A stretch of DNA of 64,000 nucleotides, taken from contig JAGPNK010000009.1 of NCBI GenBank assembly GCA_020746835.1, forward strand, positions 1,488,001 through 1,552,000, read 5' to 3'. Below the pieces are notes generated by a model that did not search any database, had not been told where the DNA came from, and saw only the letters and a list, made by a program, of their open reading frames with translations. The stretch's first letter is position 1, and each line of letters begins with the position of its first letter. This stretch comes from Stachybotrys elegans. Taxonomy: Eukaryota; Ascomycota; Sordariomycetes; Hypocreales; Stachybotryaceae. The position numbers were made by a program, and so were the translations under genes. Shown one piece after another: positions 34,823 to 46,524 of the stretch.

Positions 34823-35380
34823 GATGGAGTTAGGTCTGGATGGAGGACAATGGGCTCTGCTGCTCATGAAGATGTAGATAGCGATTCGACCCTTGCGGAG
34901 GCGTGTTAACGATGAGCCAGAACAGGACGACTTCGATGCATAGGGTGGGTGTTGTGCAATTCTTAGGAAAACAAGGCGGAGTAGGAAGGCAAACCGAAGG
35001 CACAGGAGAGGCATGATGAGGAGGAACGCCGTTGCTTTGGAAGGAGCTGAGCGGCAACTCGACTTCCCACACCATCCCTATCAAATGTCACTGCCTCTGC
35101 CCAGACATATAAGGCATCTACACATGGCTTCGACGATTGCCCAGGTACCAAGCCATCTTATCTTGGTTGAAAACGGTATTCTTATTCGTACAGCCTCAAC
35201 ACCCCCAAAATATACAAGATTCGTTACGTGTGCTTATGATATAATACATCCTAGATCGTGCGCCGATTCCATCGCTGAAATGGCTCCCTCTGACGATGGG
35301 AACTGGGTATCCGGGGTATGACGATTATTGACTATTCATTGTTAGGTGATGATGAATGCAGAGGGGAGCTTGGTGGAAGC
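34823..35380. other. Intergenic, upstream of the unknown gene and downstream of tom6
   Basis: About 560 bp. It may include a 5' extension of the unknown gene's frame up to 35014. No other gene seen. Confidence 0.5.
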
Positions 35381-35614
35381 TTACGGAGGCAGCAGGAACT
35401 CGGCCCAGGAGCTGGCAAAGAAGGTGACGGCAACCTGCAGATTATCAGTACAATACCACATCATCGCTTTGGAGGGGAAGCGTACGCCAAAGATGGCAAT
35501 GCTGCGGACAACGGCGGCATTCTCGGGCGAGGTGAGGGTGTCGTAGGTAGCTCCAACGACGCCCCGGGGAGCGCGGCGGCCAGCAGACCTGTCTTGAACT
35601 CGCTTGACGGGCAT
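35381..35614 (-). CDS. tom6: Mitochondrial outer-membrane translocase small subunit Tom6
   Basis: Tom6 is a tail-anchored small subunit that stabilises the TOM protein-import complex. Exons 35614-35486 and 35434-35381 encode 60 residues. A basic N-terminus (MPVKRVQDRSAGRRAPRG) precedes TYDTLTSPENAAVVRSIAIF, then the C-terminal membrane anchor FGVAVTFFASSWAEFLLPP; the SSWAE-LLPP ending is typical of fungal Tom6. The intron (51 nt, branch-like TACTGAT, acceptor CTGCAG) is in frame and stop-free, so unspliced RNA would insert 17 residues in the middle of the anchor. That makes the gene look like a 77-residue single-exon frame. Assignment rests on short conserved blocks and the tail-anchor architecture. 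Confidence 0.85.
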   Translation of the reverse strand: MPVKRVQDRSAGRRAPRGVVGATYDTLTSPENAAVVRSIAIFGVRFPSKAMMWYCTDNLQVAVTFFASSWAEFLLPP

Positions 35615-35996
35615 GGTGTCGATTTTCGAAGAGGCGATGGGCGAGATGAACGCGACAGAGGCTGGATCGGTAGCTGATGGATTGGTTGCGAAATCAGTCG
35701 TCAGGCAAGGAGTAGCTCAAGCAAATCAAAGGTGAAAAATCGTGACCAGCGACCGATAACGATAAGAGTGGAGTCGAGTGATTTGGGTGGAGCTCCACTC
35801 AAAGTGACGAGAAGGAACGAAGGACTGGCAGTCAGTGGGCGTTGTGATGACAGCATCAGCCAAAATAATGAATAGGTAAAGCGAGCTCACCACTCCTTTA
35901 CAGACTCCATGCCATGGCGTTTCCCGCACCAGAAGGCCTCCCCGCTGCTTCCAAACACTCACCAGAAACGCCGCAACCAAGTCTGATCCATCCGAG
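35615..35996. promoter_or_regulatory. Divergent promoter between tom6 and the conserved unknown gene at 35997
   Basis: 382 bp between divergent start codons. No TATA box or other specific element recognised. Confidence 0.45.
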
Positions 35997-36842
35997 ATGA
36001 GCGAAAACATTCCCACATCTCCCGACGCAGGTGCGGGGGGTTTCCTTCCAGCAACTGGCCTTCCCTCGCCGGCGCCCTCATCTGCTTCTAGCCGTCAGCC
36101 AACGTCTACTTTGCCTCATCCGCGCGGCCGATCGCTGCAACCTGGCTCCAACAAAGAAGACCTCGTGCGACGATACGTCGAGGAGAGGCTGCTGCACGCG
36201 TCGCGACGCTATGTCAAGAAGTTTGGCAACCCAGAGCCAGGCGACGAGGTGGTGGGCTACAAGACCTTTGGCGAAGTATGCCGTGATCTCGACGGCATCG
36301 TCAACGTGCTATGGCTATCAGGGACTCGTATGTCTACCCGAGCTAACCAACACCTCATGCCCTAACTGGTGGTCCTAGCTGCCCTCCAGATTCCCTTCCT
36401 GCTCAAGCTCGCAAGCGACTTTACACAATATGTCCGATCATTCCCGCCATCGCCCAAGGCAACCTTTGACCTGCTACATAAGCTCGACCACTGCTTTTCC
36501 AGCCTACTGCTGGGGCGAGATGCTGACTCGCAGGAAACGCTGCCGGGCTTTGAAAACGGGCTGCGGGCGGGCATGACCGTCACCGACATGGTCCGGTGCC
36601 GTAGCCTGGTGGAGCAAACACGAGTTCTCATGGTGGAGGTGCTCAGCAGTGGCACAGCCGACGACGAGGATGATGTGGAAGAGCAAGTCACGGAAACGGA
36701 CACAGATGCGGAGGGAGAGGGCATGGGCCAAGGCCGGGAACCAGTGTGGGATATAGACGAGGAGAGGCTGCACCTCGACGCGGCCAGGATTTACGAAAAG
36801 ACCATTGTGCAGCTTGGGGACAGACTAGGGGATCGGCTGTGA
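35997..36842 (+). CDS. Conserved ascomycete protein of unknown function
   Basis: Exons 35997-36327 and 36379-36842 give 264 residues. After a Ser/Pro-rich N-terminus (about 1-50) comes an all-helical domain with conserved-looking blocks: EDLVRRYVEERLLHASRRY, EVCRDLDGIVNVLWLSGTP, ALQIPFLLKLASDFTQYVRS and FENGLRAGMTVTDMVRCRSLV. An acidic stretch (about 220-240) and a final helix, AARIYEKTIVQLGDRL, follow. I recall relatives sometimes labelled as meiotic recombination protein, but there is no Walker A or B motif, so a RecA-type function is not supported. The helical repeats suggest a protein-protein interaction role. Frame continuity across the 51-nt intron and the conserved GTP-ALQIP junction support the model. 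Confidence 0.72.
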
Positions 36843-37507
36843 GAAGGCACATGCCAAAGATCCAATGCCGCATCTGAAGGATGTAATCAAGTCCGCGCCG
36901 CTCCCAAGCATACCTCCGGCTCCTACGGTTGCGTGTGCTTATCGCGCACCGCCTCGACCATGCCGAGGACGGTCCTGCCAGAATCGCATTCCACGGGCAC
37001 GCTTTGTACGGTGGTTATCTACCCCTATTGAGAGCGTCTACGCCGCAGCCTCGGGCCCCTCGCCGCAAAGAAGCCCCCACCCTGCCAGCCAACCATGTGG
37101 TGACCTAGAGATGCAAGGAGCATGAGCGGGAGAAGTGGCACGACGGTCGGGGTGGACAGGGACCTCTTGTCCGTCCTCACGGCAGAACCAGGATGATAAG
37201 TATGCCGTGTAACTTATACGAAAGTCTGACAGGAATGCCCGCTGCTGCCGCTATCAAGACGGCCTCCTGCACTGCCCTATTAATATCGGCAAAGCCAAGC
37301 CGCTTAAGCGACAATCCCGCCGATTTGGGGGCGCCCACGATCCTCAAGAGCCAGACCGAAAACCAACCGGCCAATCCCTCTTTGTGCAACCGCCCGATGC
37401 CTTATTCTTAGACGCGCGCATCAATCGCAGTACATGCTCAACTACCTCTTTGACTCCCAATGAGTTAGCACATCATTTCACTGCCATGTAGCCGGATTTA
37501 GACATGC

Positions 37508-37509
<2 letters not shown>

Positions 37510-37539
<30 letters not shown>
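37510..37539. repeat. Poly(A) tract, 30 nt
   Basis: Uninterrupted run of 30 A followed by GAATTC, in intergenic sequence. No flanking target-site duplication was evident. Confidence 0.95.
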
Positions 37540-37541
<2 letters not shown>

Positions 37542-39171
37542 ATTCAAAAATTCACGCAACAAAGCAAACAAGACAGGATCAGGCCTGCTCACCCGGCAAA
37601 GATTCAGCCGTGATGGGGCGATAGATACGGTCCAGACGGTGAAGCCCTATAGTAGAGGAAAAACTGGGTAGTGCTTGGATGGTGGCGAACTGATGCTGCA
37701 AAGCTGGCGAGCGGGCGCCAGTGCCAGAAGCCGTTCGCCCTCTTCGCTTTTGTTCTAGCCTCCTGACAAGACCGCATAAACAATCATAGTTGCGTGCCTT
37801 GCCACGGCTGGACGAAACACACCAAGACCAAAAGCCAAGCCAGAGCCAGGCAGCGGTCAACGCCAGCGCCAACTATCATGGTCAAAAGCCCAAACGCCCA
37901 AACAATCCCAAGCGAGTCACTGCCCAGTAATTGGGGGCGATATCAACATGGATCCGCCTGGTGAGGTGGCAGTCCCCCTTGCAGGATGAGCAGGATGAGC
38001 AAGATGGAATCTTGATCACTATCACTCAGTCGCCTCGCTGGCAATGCTGGGCATGCTTGCGAGGTGTGTTGTGCGTGTTGCTGATCCACAGTCGTCTTTC
38101 ACAAGCCGACAGAGCCTGAGCGTGTGCTGGGGCCGACCCATTCGTCACTCGCATCATCCAATCCCTGGAGGATCCAACCATCCATCAGAGGGGCGATCCT
38201 TTACTAGACGGGCCTTTTCTCTCTAGGCTTCTCATGCCCCTGGGCTGGCTGGCTTGCCTAGATTTCCCGCTTTCCGGGATTGTCCCTTGTTGCCTCTTCT
38301 AGTCAGGGGCAATCTGGAAATAATGGGAAGCGGACGAGGACAAGATACCGCATCGAGTGATTGAGTGGTCAATCGCACAGAGCCTCGCATGCCACCCCCG
38401 ACGACGCATCAACTTTAATTTCAATCTGTTAAGATCAAGGGGTCAGAGACCGTGCAGCTCTGCCTGGTTGACGGACAGACACCAAGCCATTGGGCATTGA
38501 GGACGAGCGCTGCCAAGTCAAGTGCAAAGCCACCCATTCCCATTCCCATTCCTTGTTCTTTCTTGGATGCAGGAACACGAGTGCGGGCGCTTGTGAGGGC
38601 TTCACCGACCTGGGCATGCTGGTTTGCTCACGACATCCCACAACGAAACCAAAGGCCCCATCGTCGTCCCTTGTTTCCCGCTACTTACCCGCGCGTTTCC
38701 TCCGACCAACTACAAAAAAAAACGAGAGAGTGCGAGAGAGCCCTGGTGGAAAACCACTCGTCGCGCCCAGAAGAAAAACATCCCTGCAGCAGCCAACAGT
38801 GATGGCGCCAACCCCTGATGTGTTTCAACTTTCACCACCTCTCCCAATCACGGCTTGACACGCCCCCTGCCGTGTGCCTGGCGTGGGGTCCTTGGTCCAG
38901 TCGCCAACCGACCTTGGGATCATCCCCTTTTGCCTCCTCAGGGCCAAGGGACCCTCTTGTTCCCTTTCGAGCCTCAATGCGCTGGCCCTGTCCCGTACCT
39001 TGCACAAGGGTGGGCTCTCACTAAAAAACTACCCGTATCGCGGATCCCTGCGTAAGCTCCGGCCACCACCACAGCCCACTCGTTGGACTGTGCCATGCGC
39101 GCGTCGGTCGATTCAATCCTGGGCTTGGATGGACCTGCTCGTGGAGCGAGTCGGTCAGATGCCTACCATCT

Positions 39172-39192
39172 GGATGGGATGGGATGGGATGG
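39172..39192. repeat. (GGGAT)n microsatellite
   Basis: TGGATGGGATGGGATGGGAT, about 460 bp upstream of the GH16 start codon. Confidence 0.85.
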
Positions 39193-39262
39193 ACCAGGGT
39201 ATGGCGTGTTTGTTTGCTCAGAGATAGAGAGAGAGTGGGCAAGCCTGTTCGCTTGGCTCTTG

Positions 39263-39269
39263 TATAAAT
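39263..39269 (+). promoter_or_regulatory. Candidate TATA box of the GH16 glucanase gene
   Basis: TATAAAT, 379 bp upstream of the start codon and followed by a long pyrimidine-rich leader, the usual layout of strongly expressed fungal genes. Confidence 0.6.
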
Positions 39270-39647
39270 GGGAACGATGCCCTCGATCTGTTCTGGGGGA
39301 TCACCACCCGTTTTTTGTTGGTTGTTTGCCTCTTCATCCCGTCCTTTGCTTTCATCTTCTCTCCTTGAACTCGACGTTCCTTATCCCACCATTCATCTTC
39401 TTGCTGAACTTCGTTGACTCACGAAGCCATCCCATTTCATTCATTCACACACTTGCCCGGGTGGCCTCCATTAACAGCTTTCACGTTCAAACAAACCCCA
39501 GATCAACCTTGATACTCTCACCAGCCTTGTGCCAGTGATTCTTGGTTTATAACGAGCAACACCAACGACAACTCTCTCAAAAGACAGTCCTATCTCTTGT
39601 TCTTGTTCTTCCTCTTCCTCTTCTTCCTTGCCACTTTCTTCTTCATC

Positions 39648-40552
39648 ATGAAGCAATCAACTCTCTTTCTCTCAGCCCTCCTGGCCCCTCTGGCCCAGGC
39701 CTGGCAGCCTCCCCATATCGAGAGCATGAACCTTGTCTGGGGTGACAGCTTCAAGGGTGACGCCGGCTCCCACATCAACTCCGAGGACTGGAACATTGCC
39801 CTGCACGTCAACACCAACAACGAGGTGCAGAACTACACCGAATCGAACCGCAACATCCAGATCTCGGGCGGCGAAACTCTCCAGCTCGTGCCCCTCCGTG
39901 GCGAGAACGGCGAATGGACCTCGGGCCGCGTCGAGACGGTCGCTTCCTACACGCCCCAGCCCGGCAAGCGCATGACCTTCGAGGCCAACATTCGTACCGG
40001 CGAGAACGCAAACAAGCAGGGCATATGGCCTGCCGTGTGGTTGCTCGGAGATGCGATTCGCCACGGCACTGAGTGGCCCCTGTGTGGTGAGATCGACATC
40101 TATGAGCAGGTAAACGGCGTCATGGAGGGCCATGGTACCCTGCACTGCGGCAGCTTCCCTGACGGCGTTTGCAACGAGCCCACGGGTATCGCCGAAACTG
40201 TTGTCATCCCTAACAATGATTTCCACACGTGGTCCGTTGCTATCGACCGCACTTCCAACGACTGGCAGACCGAGTCTATCACCTGGCTCCTCGACGGAGT
40301 TCCCTACCACGTCCTGACCGGTGCTGGTCTCGGCGATGAGGGAACCTGGGCAACCCTCGCTCACTCCCCCATGTACATGATCCTCAACGTTGCTGTTGGT
40401 GGAAACTGGCCTGTAAGTCTTCCTTTATATAAAGCCCCTTTCAACATTGCATATACTGACTCTCCTCCCAGGGTGACCCCAACGAGGCTACCGAGGACAG
40501 CTGGGGCTCCATGCTGGAAATCGCCTACGTGGCTATCTACGAGTCCGCATAA
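39648..40552 (+). CDS. Secreted GH16 endo-beta-1,3(4)-glucanase
   Basis: GH16 enzymes cut beta-1,3 or mixed-linked glucans with retention, acting on fungal wall or plant or storage glucans. Exons 39648-40412 and 40472-40552 give 281 residues. A signal peptide (about 1-18, cleaved after AQA) leads into a single laminarinase-like domain. The catalytic motif is GEIDIYEQVNG (E-I-D-I-x-E; both Glu and the assisting Asp are present). Other GH16 blocks are KQGIWPAVWLLGDA, HGTLHCG and MYMILNVAVGGNWP. The protein ends soon after MLEIAYVAIYESA, with no GPI site or binding module, so it is a free secreted enzyme. A TATA box and CT-rich leader suggest strong, regulated expression. The ATG at 39648 is chosen over upstream in-frame codons because it starts the signal peptide. 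Confidence 0.93.
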
Positions 40553-41840
40553 AACATGCTTTCTCGTAAACACCTTTGAGAGGTGAAAGAAAAAGAAAAA
40601 AAGAAGAAAATCAAAAATTCCAGCACGGCGTAGCGGGAGGAAAAAACCCCATTGAGGAGGACAAACCAAAGCCTACAATGGCTTGGGCCACTGCCTCCTT
40701 TTTCATTTGCTTCGATCTTACATTCTTGACGACCAACTTTTTGTGCGCATTTTTATCTTCATGACAAGTCCTCGAAGGAGGACGGGCGAGGCGGGAAGGA
40801 TACCCTTTAGACCAAACGAACAGTTTGTCTTCTTCTGCTGTACATATACATATACCCCCAGTTGTTTGATACCAGCTTCTCTGCTAGGAGAAGAGGAAAA
40901 CAAAGAATATACACATCTTTTGATGATGAAAAGAAAAAAACTCCCCATGTCGATCAACGCTAGTGAATGCCTTGTCTTTGTCTTGTTTGACCGGGGGGTT
41001 TGTGTGGGCAAATTGATCGGCGCGGGAGACCAAATGGATTCGCGATGGCCCCGGGTAGCTGCATCGGTTGGGGTATCCATCCACAAGACGAAGATCCGTC
41101 ATTCCCAACGGCTAGATCACGTACATGTTAATGCCGGTGCATGGGAGAAAGAGGTGGACCGCGACGTTGGAGCTGCGCGGACGGAAGAGACACATCTACG
41201 ACAGACACACGAGACATTTGCCGAACCGCACTGCTACATCTGTTGTGAAGAAACTGTCTTGACGCATTAATGCTATACTTGTTGCTCTCTGAGCAGTGGA
41301 CCAAGGGATACACGCTGCAGCCGCCCAGACTATGGACACGGAACCTCAAACCTCGCACCGCCTACTCGCCTGACATAGACCAACACAAAACTTTACAAGG
41401 CGACAAGTCCTCTTTCCCCTTCTTTTTGTGTCCCTTTTCTGCGTCCCTGGTATAGTAGAAAAGGAAAATAGGCGACGGCATCATAGAGCAAACCAAAGCA
41501 AGACGATAATAGAACCAAAGGAAATGCAAAGGTAAAAGTCTTTTCCCCCTTTGAAGCCATCACGCGACACATAGATGAGGGTTGATGAGGAGTACCTTTT
41601 CTTCACTCCGTCGCCCTACCGTTGCAACCATATCGCCGCATAACCATGATATCGGTCCAGAGAAACGCCGTGTCGAGACAAGAGAGATAGGAAAAAGATC
41701 AAAACAGGAAGAAATGATACCGGTATTAGAATGCAAAGCCCCCCACCCCCAATGACAGATTTGTGCATGCAGCACACCAAGCACACGCCAAGAATGATAG
41801 AAACCATGCGGACCCCAAGGAATTGCACCAGTCAAGGCAT
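40553..41840. other. Convergent 3' region, GH16 gene and somA
   Basis: About 1.3 kb. Purine-rich short stretches near 40580-40610 and 40860-40935. No gene or RNA recognised; presumably includes two long 3' untranslated regions. Confidence 0.55.
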
Positions 41841-44635
41841 CTAGTCAGTTGGTATCTCATTGTTGCCCGTGTCCATGCCGCTGAAGGTGTTGTTGTAGTC
41901 GAACAGAGCCTCGTTGCCATTCTCGTCGTGAAGGAATGAATCAAAGTCGAAGTCGTTAAGCACATCTGGCGTCTGAAGTGGGTTTGCCAGCTCAATGCCG
42001 TAAGCATCCTGTTTGCGTGTCAGACCATCCAGCCAGCACCGTGTTATATGCATACCTCGGGATAACTTACCATGCTGAAACCAACATCACCCATACCACC
42101 ATTCTGGTTGGGGTTATGATCCTGAGGCACCTGAGCGGCAGGACCAGGCGCAGGAACAGGGGGTGCAGGCACTTGAGGACCAGCACCGGCACCAGCCTGG
42201 CCGTTGGGTGCAGAGGGGCCGTTCTGGTTCTTGGCGAAGCTGGCCGGGTTGACGGGCGTAATGGGCGTCGCTGGTGTCGCGTCTGGTTCTCCGTTGTCAC
42301 CCGATGGCGTAGCACCTGCGTTGAGGGCCGAGTTGGACTTCTTCTGCGTGGCACGCTACCCATGAGTTAGACAAGCCATAATTAGTAGAAAACGCACATA
42401 CCTTGTCCTTGGCGTTCTTGGTATCCTTCTTCTTGGGCGCTGCCTTGTTGCCCTGGTTGGGCGTGGGTGGTGCAGCAGCCGACTGCTGAGGCGAAGCTGT
42501 CGTGCGGGAGACGTTGGCGGCCGTGTTGGCGGGGGCCGATGGCGGCGGCATGGCTCGCTGCTGAGGAGTACCCTGCACTTGAGGGCTCTGCTGCATGGCC
42601 TGGGGCATCATCTGGCCGTTAAGCCCCTGCTGCCACTGCTGAGGACCGCCGGGACCACCAGGGCCACCAGGGCCTCCCGGCTGCTGGCCAGGTTGCTGAG
42701 GCTGCTGGCCGGGCTGGTTTTGCTGTTGGCGAGCTGCCATCATCTGCTGCGGGTTCATCTGCCCGTTGAACGGCTGGCCAGGGTGTGCGCCAGGCGGGCC
42801 TCGCACACCATTCATCTGAGCAGCAGCCATGTTGCCTTCCAAGTTGTTCTTGTTGAAGAAGTGAGGAGCCATGCCGGGGTCGACATGGTTGCCCATGGCG
42901 CCCATGAAGTTAACTGGGTTGGGTGAGTCTCGGTTTCCGTTACCCTCGGGCACGGGCGAAGGAATGCCAGAGTTGTTCATCTGAGGAGTACCCCTCTTCA
43001 TCTGTTCCGATGGGTTTGGTGATGCGCCTGCTCTCATAGCCTGAGGAGAGGCCTCAGGGAAGGGTTGTCCGTTGGGTCCCTGAGGTCCTCCAGGCCCGCC
43101 CTCACGGGGAATTCCGCCCATGTTGTCCTGCTCCTGCCTCGCCATCATGAGCCTCTTCTTATTCTGCTGCTCAAGCAGCATCAACTGCATTTGGTAGTCC
43201 TGGAGAGCGTGGTTGCTGTTGCCACCGCCCTGGGCTCCCTGAGCAGCACCAGGTCCAGGTCGCATACCGTTTGTACTATTCATGTCACCGGCATTGTAAA
43301 AGGCGGCTATCGCGGCGCTATCGGAGTTGGGCGGCATCATAGGCGAGCCTTGGTTCTGGGGCGCGCCAGCGTTGGGCATTGCCTTGTTGCCCATCTGACT
43401 TCCGTGGTGCTGCTGCAGATTCTGCGAGTACGTCGTTATCGACTTCTGCTGAGCACTGGGAGTCAGGTTGGCGAAATGGGCTAGCTGCGCTGGGTTGAGA
43501 GCGTTGGGGTTGATGCCGTTAGCTTGGAGCATCTGCGTAGCGGCAGCCGTGTTGACGTGAGGGTTGCCGGGCATCTGCTGTACCCCGGGGGCGCCTGGGC
43601 GACCGTTGGCCATCATGGCACCAGCTTGGTTGGGGTTGAACTGCGCACCATCGACGCGCTGACGCTTCGACGGTGAGGGGGCGTTATCACCGGAGGCCGG
43701 CGAAGGAGGTCGATCGCCGCGGTTGCCATCCATTGCTGAGGGATCACGCTGCATGGGGTTCTGCTTTGCCTGCTGTTGTTGGAGCATCATCTGGGGACTA
43801 TGGACGGATTAGCGGATGGCCAGGCAAACTACTGCGGGCGATACTCACTTGTGCTGGCTGTTAGCCATGGCGGTGCGGGCAAGGGCGCCCTGCTTCATGA
43901 TGGGCATGCCATTCTGCTGCATGCGCATGAGCTGTGCGTACTGTGGCTGCGCGACATCTGGGCGCATCTGGCGAAGCATCTCATGCTGATGGTTCTGCTT
44001 TAGACGGGATTGTTGCTATTGGCGCAATTTGTTAGTAAGGAGTTCACGCGGACTCGTAAAGGAACGGGTGCCGAGTGGGCGGGAGGTGAGGTGCATCAAG
44101 AGACAACAAGGCAGATTCATACCTGGGTGTGGTTGACATATTGGGCGACGGTACCATTGCCACCTTTGGTACGTTGAGCAGTGTAGATATCCCAAAAGAT
44201 GCAGAACCACTCGAAGAGGAATGAGTCCGAGGTGGCCATGGGAAGCTTGGGAGGAGGGAGGCCGTCGGGAAGCTTGCCATCGATGTCGTCCTTGCTGTCG
44301 GTATCCATGGGATCGTCACCGACGCCGTTCATGTTGCCGTTCTCGTTTTGTCGACGAGCGGCAGCTTCCTTATCGACCAGGACGGGGTGGTCGCTGGATA
44401 GCAAGGAGCGGGCACAGTCATACATGCCGAAACGGAGAAAGTACTCATAGATGTAGGTGTTGAAAATGTTGCGCAGGTCGGCAGGTTGTCGGGGCGCACC
44501 GCCACCTGGGGCCATGTTGGGATTGCCGTTGCTGGCGTTGGCGGCCTGAGGGTTCATGCCGCCGTTGTTCATCATGGGCACCGGCGCGCCACCTACCGGG
44601 CCGCCCATGGGATTCATCCCCGTCATGGGATTCAT
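41841..44635 (-). CDS. somA: LisH-domain transcriptional regulator SomA/Som1 (Flo8-like)
   Basis: SomA/Som1 proteins act downstream of cAMP-PKA to control adhesion, conidiation and virulence, counterparts of yeast Flo8. Exons 44635-44123, 44015-43849, 43797-42402, 42355-42071 and 42008-41841 give 842 residues. After a Met/Asn/Gly-rich start, the LisH dimerisation motif lies at about 53-85 (LRNIFNTYIYEYFLRFGMYDCARSLL), followed by SDSFLFEWFCIFWDIYTAQ, the fungal LUFS-like extension. The rest is Gln/Asn/Pro/Gly-rich, with a likely nuclear signal PSKRQRVDG, a Lys-rich KKKDTKNAKDK stretch and an acidic C-terminus (DFDFDSFLHDENGNEALFDY) resembling an activation domain. The start is the ATG at 44635; an in-frame GTG precedes it. 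Its 5' flank is unusually long (over 4 kb). Confidence 0.87.
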
Positions 44636-45130
44636 GGCCACGACGCGGAGTGTCGAGTCCTATTCTTCGAGCAGTCGCGTGGTGTGGCGATCGGGATGGC
44701 GTTGTAGGGGCAGCTCCGACCAAGCTGCCAGGGGTCAGGAGAGAAGAAAAAAGGGTTCCCTCGTCAGCCTTTCGAGACGTGGCACCACGCGAAGAGCGCC
44801 GACGTGCCAGGCGACGCGGTCGTGACAAGAGAGGTCGCGAGAATATTGCGTCCTGTGGACGAGGAGCGAGAAAATAGGAGTAGCCGTGACAAGGTTGATG
44901 GGTATCGCGATGATGGTGATGGCGAGCAAGAAAAATAATACAAGCGGGTCCAGATAGACCAACAGCGCCAATGCGGTGACGTGGGAGGATGCTGGAGTCG
45001 ATTGGCGACGTGGACGCGGATGGGTGGAAGACAATGGCGGCGATGGCGATGGTGGCAGCGCGAGTCGATGGCGACGTTTGGTGGTCGGACGCCAAGCGTT
45101 GGCGGAAATTGCGGGTTGGAGGAGAATGGT

Positions 45131-45395
45131 GGATAACGGGGGAGAAGAGAGGGAGAGGGGAGACGCGAGAGAAGGAAGACTTTCTAAGTCAGAGGAGCAG
45201 AGGAGTGGGGGAGGGGAGAAAGGGAAAGGAGTGAGTAAGGAAAAGCAAAAGAGAGAAAGGTAAGGTTAGGAGGAGGAGGTGATGGTGGGTGAGGTGTGAG
45301 GTGGAAGGGAAATGGAAAGGTGATGGATGGATGGATGGGACGGGATGGAAGAGACTGGGACTGGGAGTGGGAGAGGGAAAGAGCGAGCCACCGTG
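45131..45395 (-). promoter_or_regulatory. CT-rich tract upstream of somA
   Basis: About 265 bp almost without pyrimidines on the plus strand over long stretches (for example near 45205-45265), so CT-rich in the direction of somA transcription, 500-760 bp before its ATG. CT boxes near start sites are common in filamentous fungal promoters. A second, similar tract lies at about 45940-46020. Confidence 0.45.
45322..45338. repeat. (GATG)4 microsatellite
   Basis: GATGGATGGATGGATGG, within the purine-rich tract upstream of somA. Confidence 0.85.
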
Positions 45396-46493
45396 TGCCT
45401 GCCTACCTATGTCTGGAGGCTGGGCTGGGCACGGGGAAGCAGCTTCAGGCGGCAGCGCGCGCAAGAGGCGAATCTGAGGCGACCTGAACCTTGGAAACCA
45501 CACCTCGTTGTGGCAAGCAAACAAGAGGAAAAATGATTTATATCTATATCCCTGCGAGGATACAGAAAACAATTTTTTGAATCAAACCCCCAGCAGCGAG
45601 ATGCACGTCAAGGACAGCCAGCGCAGCGCAAGCAATAGATTGGCCGTTGGAGGTTTTGGGAGAGGAAGAAAAAAGACCCGCGCGCATGTGGCTGGGCTGG
45701 GCGGGATGCGATGCGCCTGGCTCTCAGTGGGAGAGGAGCCTGGGGCAGCCAGCTAACGAGGCTCGCAGCGCGGTCGAGGTACCTGGCTGCTGGAGGCGCT
45801 GCAGTAGGCTGTAGGCCAGTGCAGGTTGGTGGCTTTAGTGGGCGGGAAGGGGGGCGATAGGGCTGTCAGAAGCCATGCAGGTCCCAAAGTCTGGACAGAA
45901 CCAACGAGCCAGGAAGAATTTGCAAGCCAGGGAGGAGAGGATAAGAGGAAGGAGGATGAGAAGATGAGAACAAATAAAGAGAGAGTGTGTGTGAGAGAAA
46001 GAGGGAAGTAAAAAGGAAAACGGGGGGGTTTGCCTACGTTCTGGGCTGAGCAGCTCTTCTTGTCCTGCGACTGTCACGGCCCTTTGGGGGTGGGTGGTTT
46101 TGCTGATGGTGGGTGGTCCCGGGCCGTTAGGCAACCTCGAGGTACTTTTTCCACGCACGCTGAAATCAAGAAGACGCGAATGCATGAAGGAATTCAATGC
46201 AGGGAGAGATGGAAAAAATAAAAATAAAAACGTCACTCGTACGTCGAGACCTGCTTGGCCAAGACTGATGTTTGCTTTGAAATTTACAAATCACGAAAAA
46301 ATGACTCCTCAATCGCAGGCCAGAGCAGATGGAAGAGGAGACATCAACCTCCTTGGCAGGTTTGTACCTCCAAGTATATCTACTTAATCGGGCTGAACTT
46401 TGTCCTGTCAGTTGTCCTCCCCCCCATCATCTCTCCCTACTTAAAGCCGCATAAGGACGAAAAATTTCTTGCAAGGTTGTAAAGTCACACTCG

Positions 46494-46524
46494 TTTATTT
46501 TATTTTATTTTTATCTTTATTTTT
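46494..46524. repeat. TTTTA-type A/T microsatellite
   Basis: Imperfect run of TTTTA units over about 30 bp in the somA upstream interval. Confidence 0.8.

Larger units (their letters stand above)
36843..39647. other. Intergenic, long upstream region of the GH16 gene
   Basis: About 2.8 kb without a supported gene. It holds a 30-nt poly(A) run, a GGGAT microsatellite, a TATA box and a CT-rich leader from about 39310 to the start codon. Small open frames such as 37579-37872 (-) lack support. Confidence 0.6.

Noticed and set aside
35997..36842. DMC1/RecA recombinase assignment
   Set aside because: No Walker A or B motif and the wrong length; kept as unknown.
27885..37539. Poly(A) tracts at 27885-27908 and 37510-37539 as tails of retroposed elements
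   Set aside because: No adjacent element-like sequence or target-site duplication was seen.
37579..37872. 97-codon minus-strand frame with a hydrophobic start, possibly a small secreted protein
   Set aside because: Hydrophobic N-terminus alone is weak evidence; no Cys pattern, no splice or promoter support.
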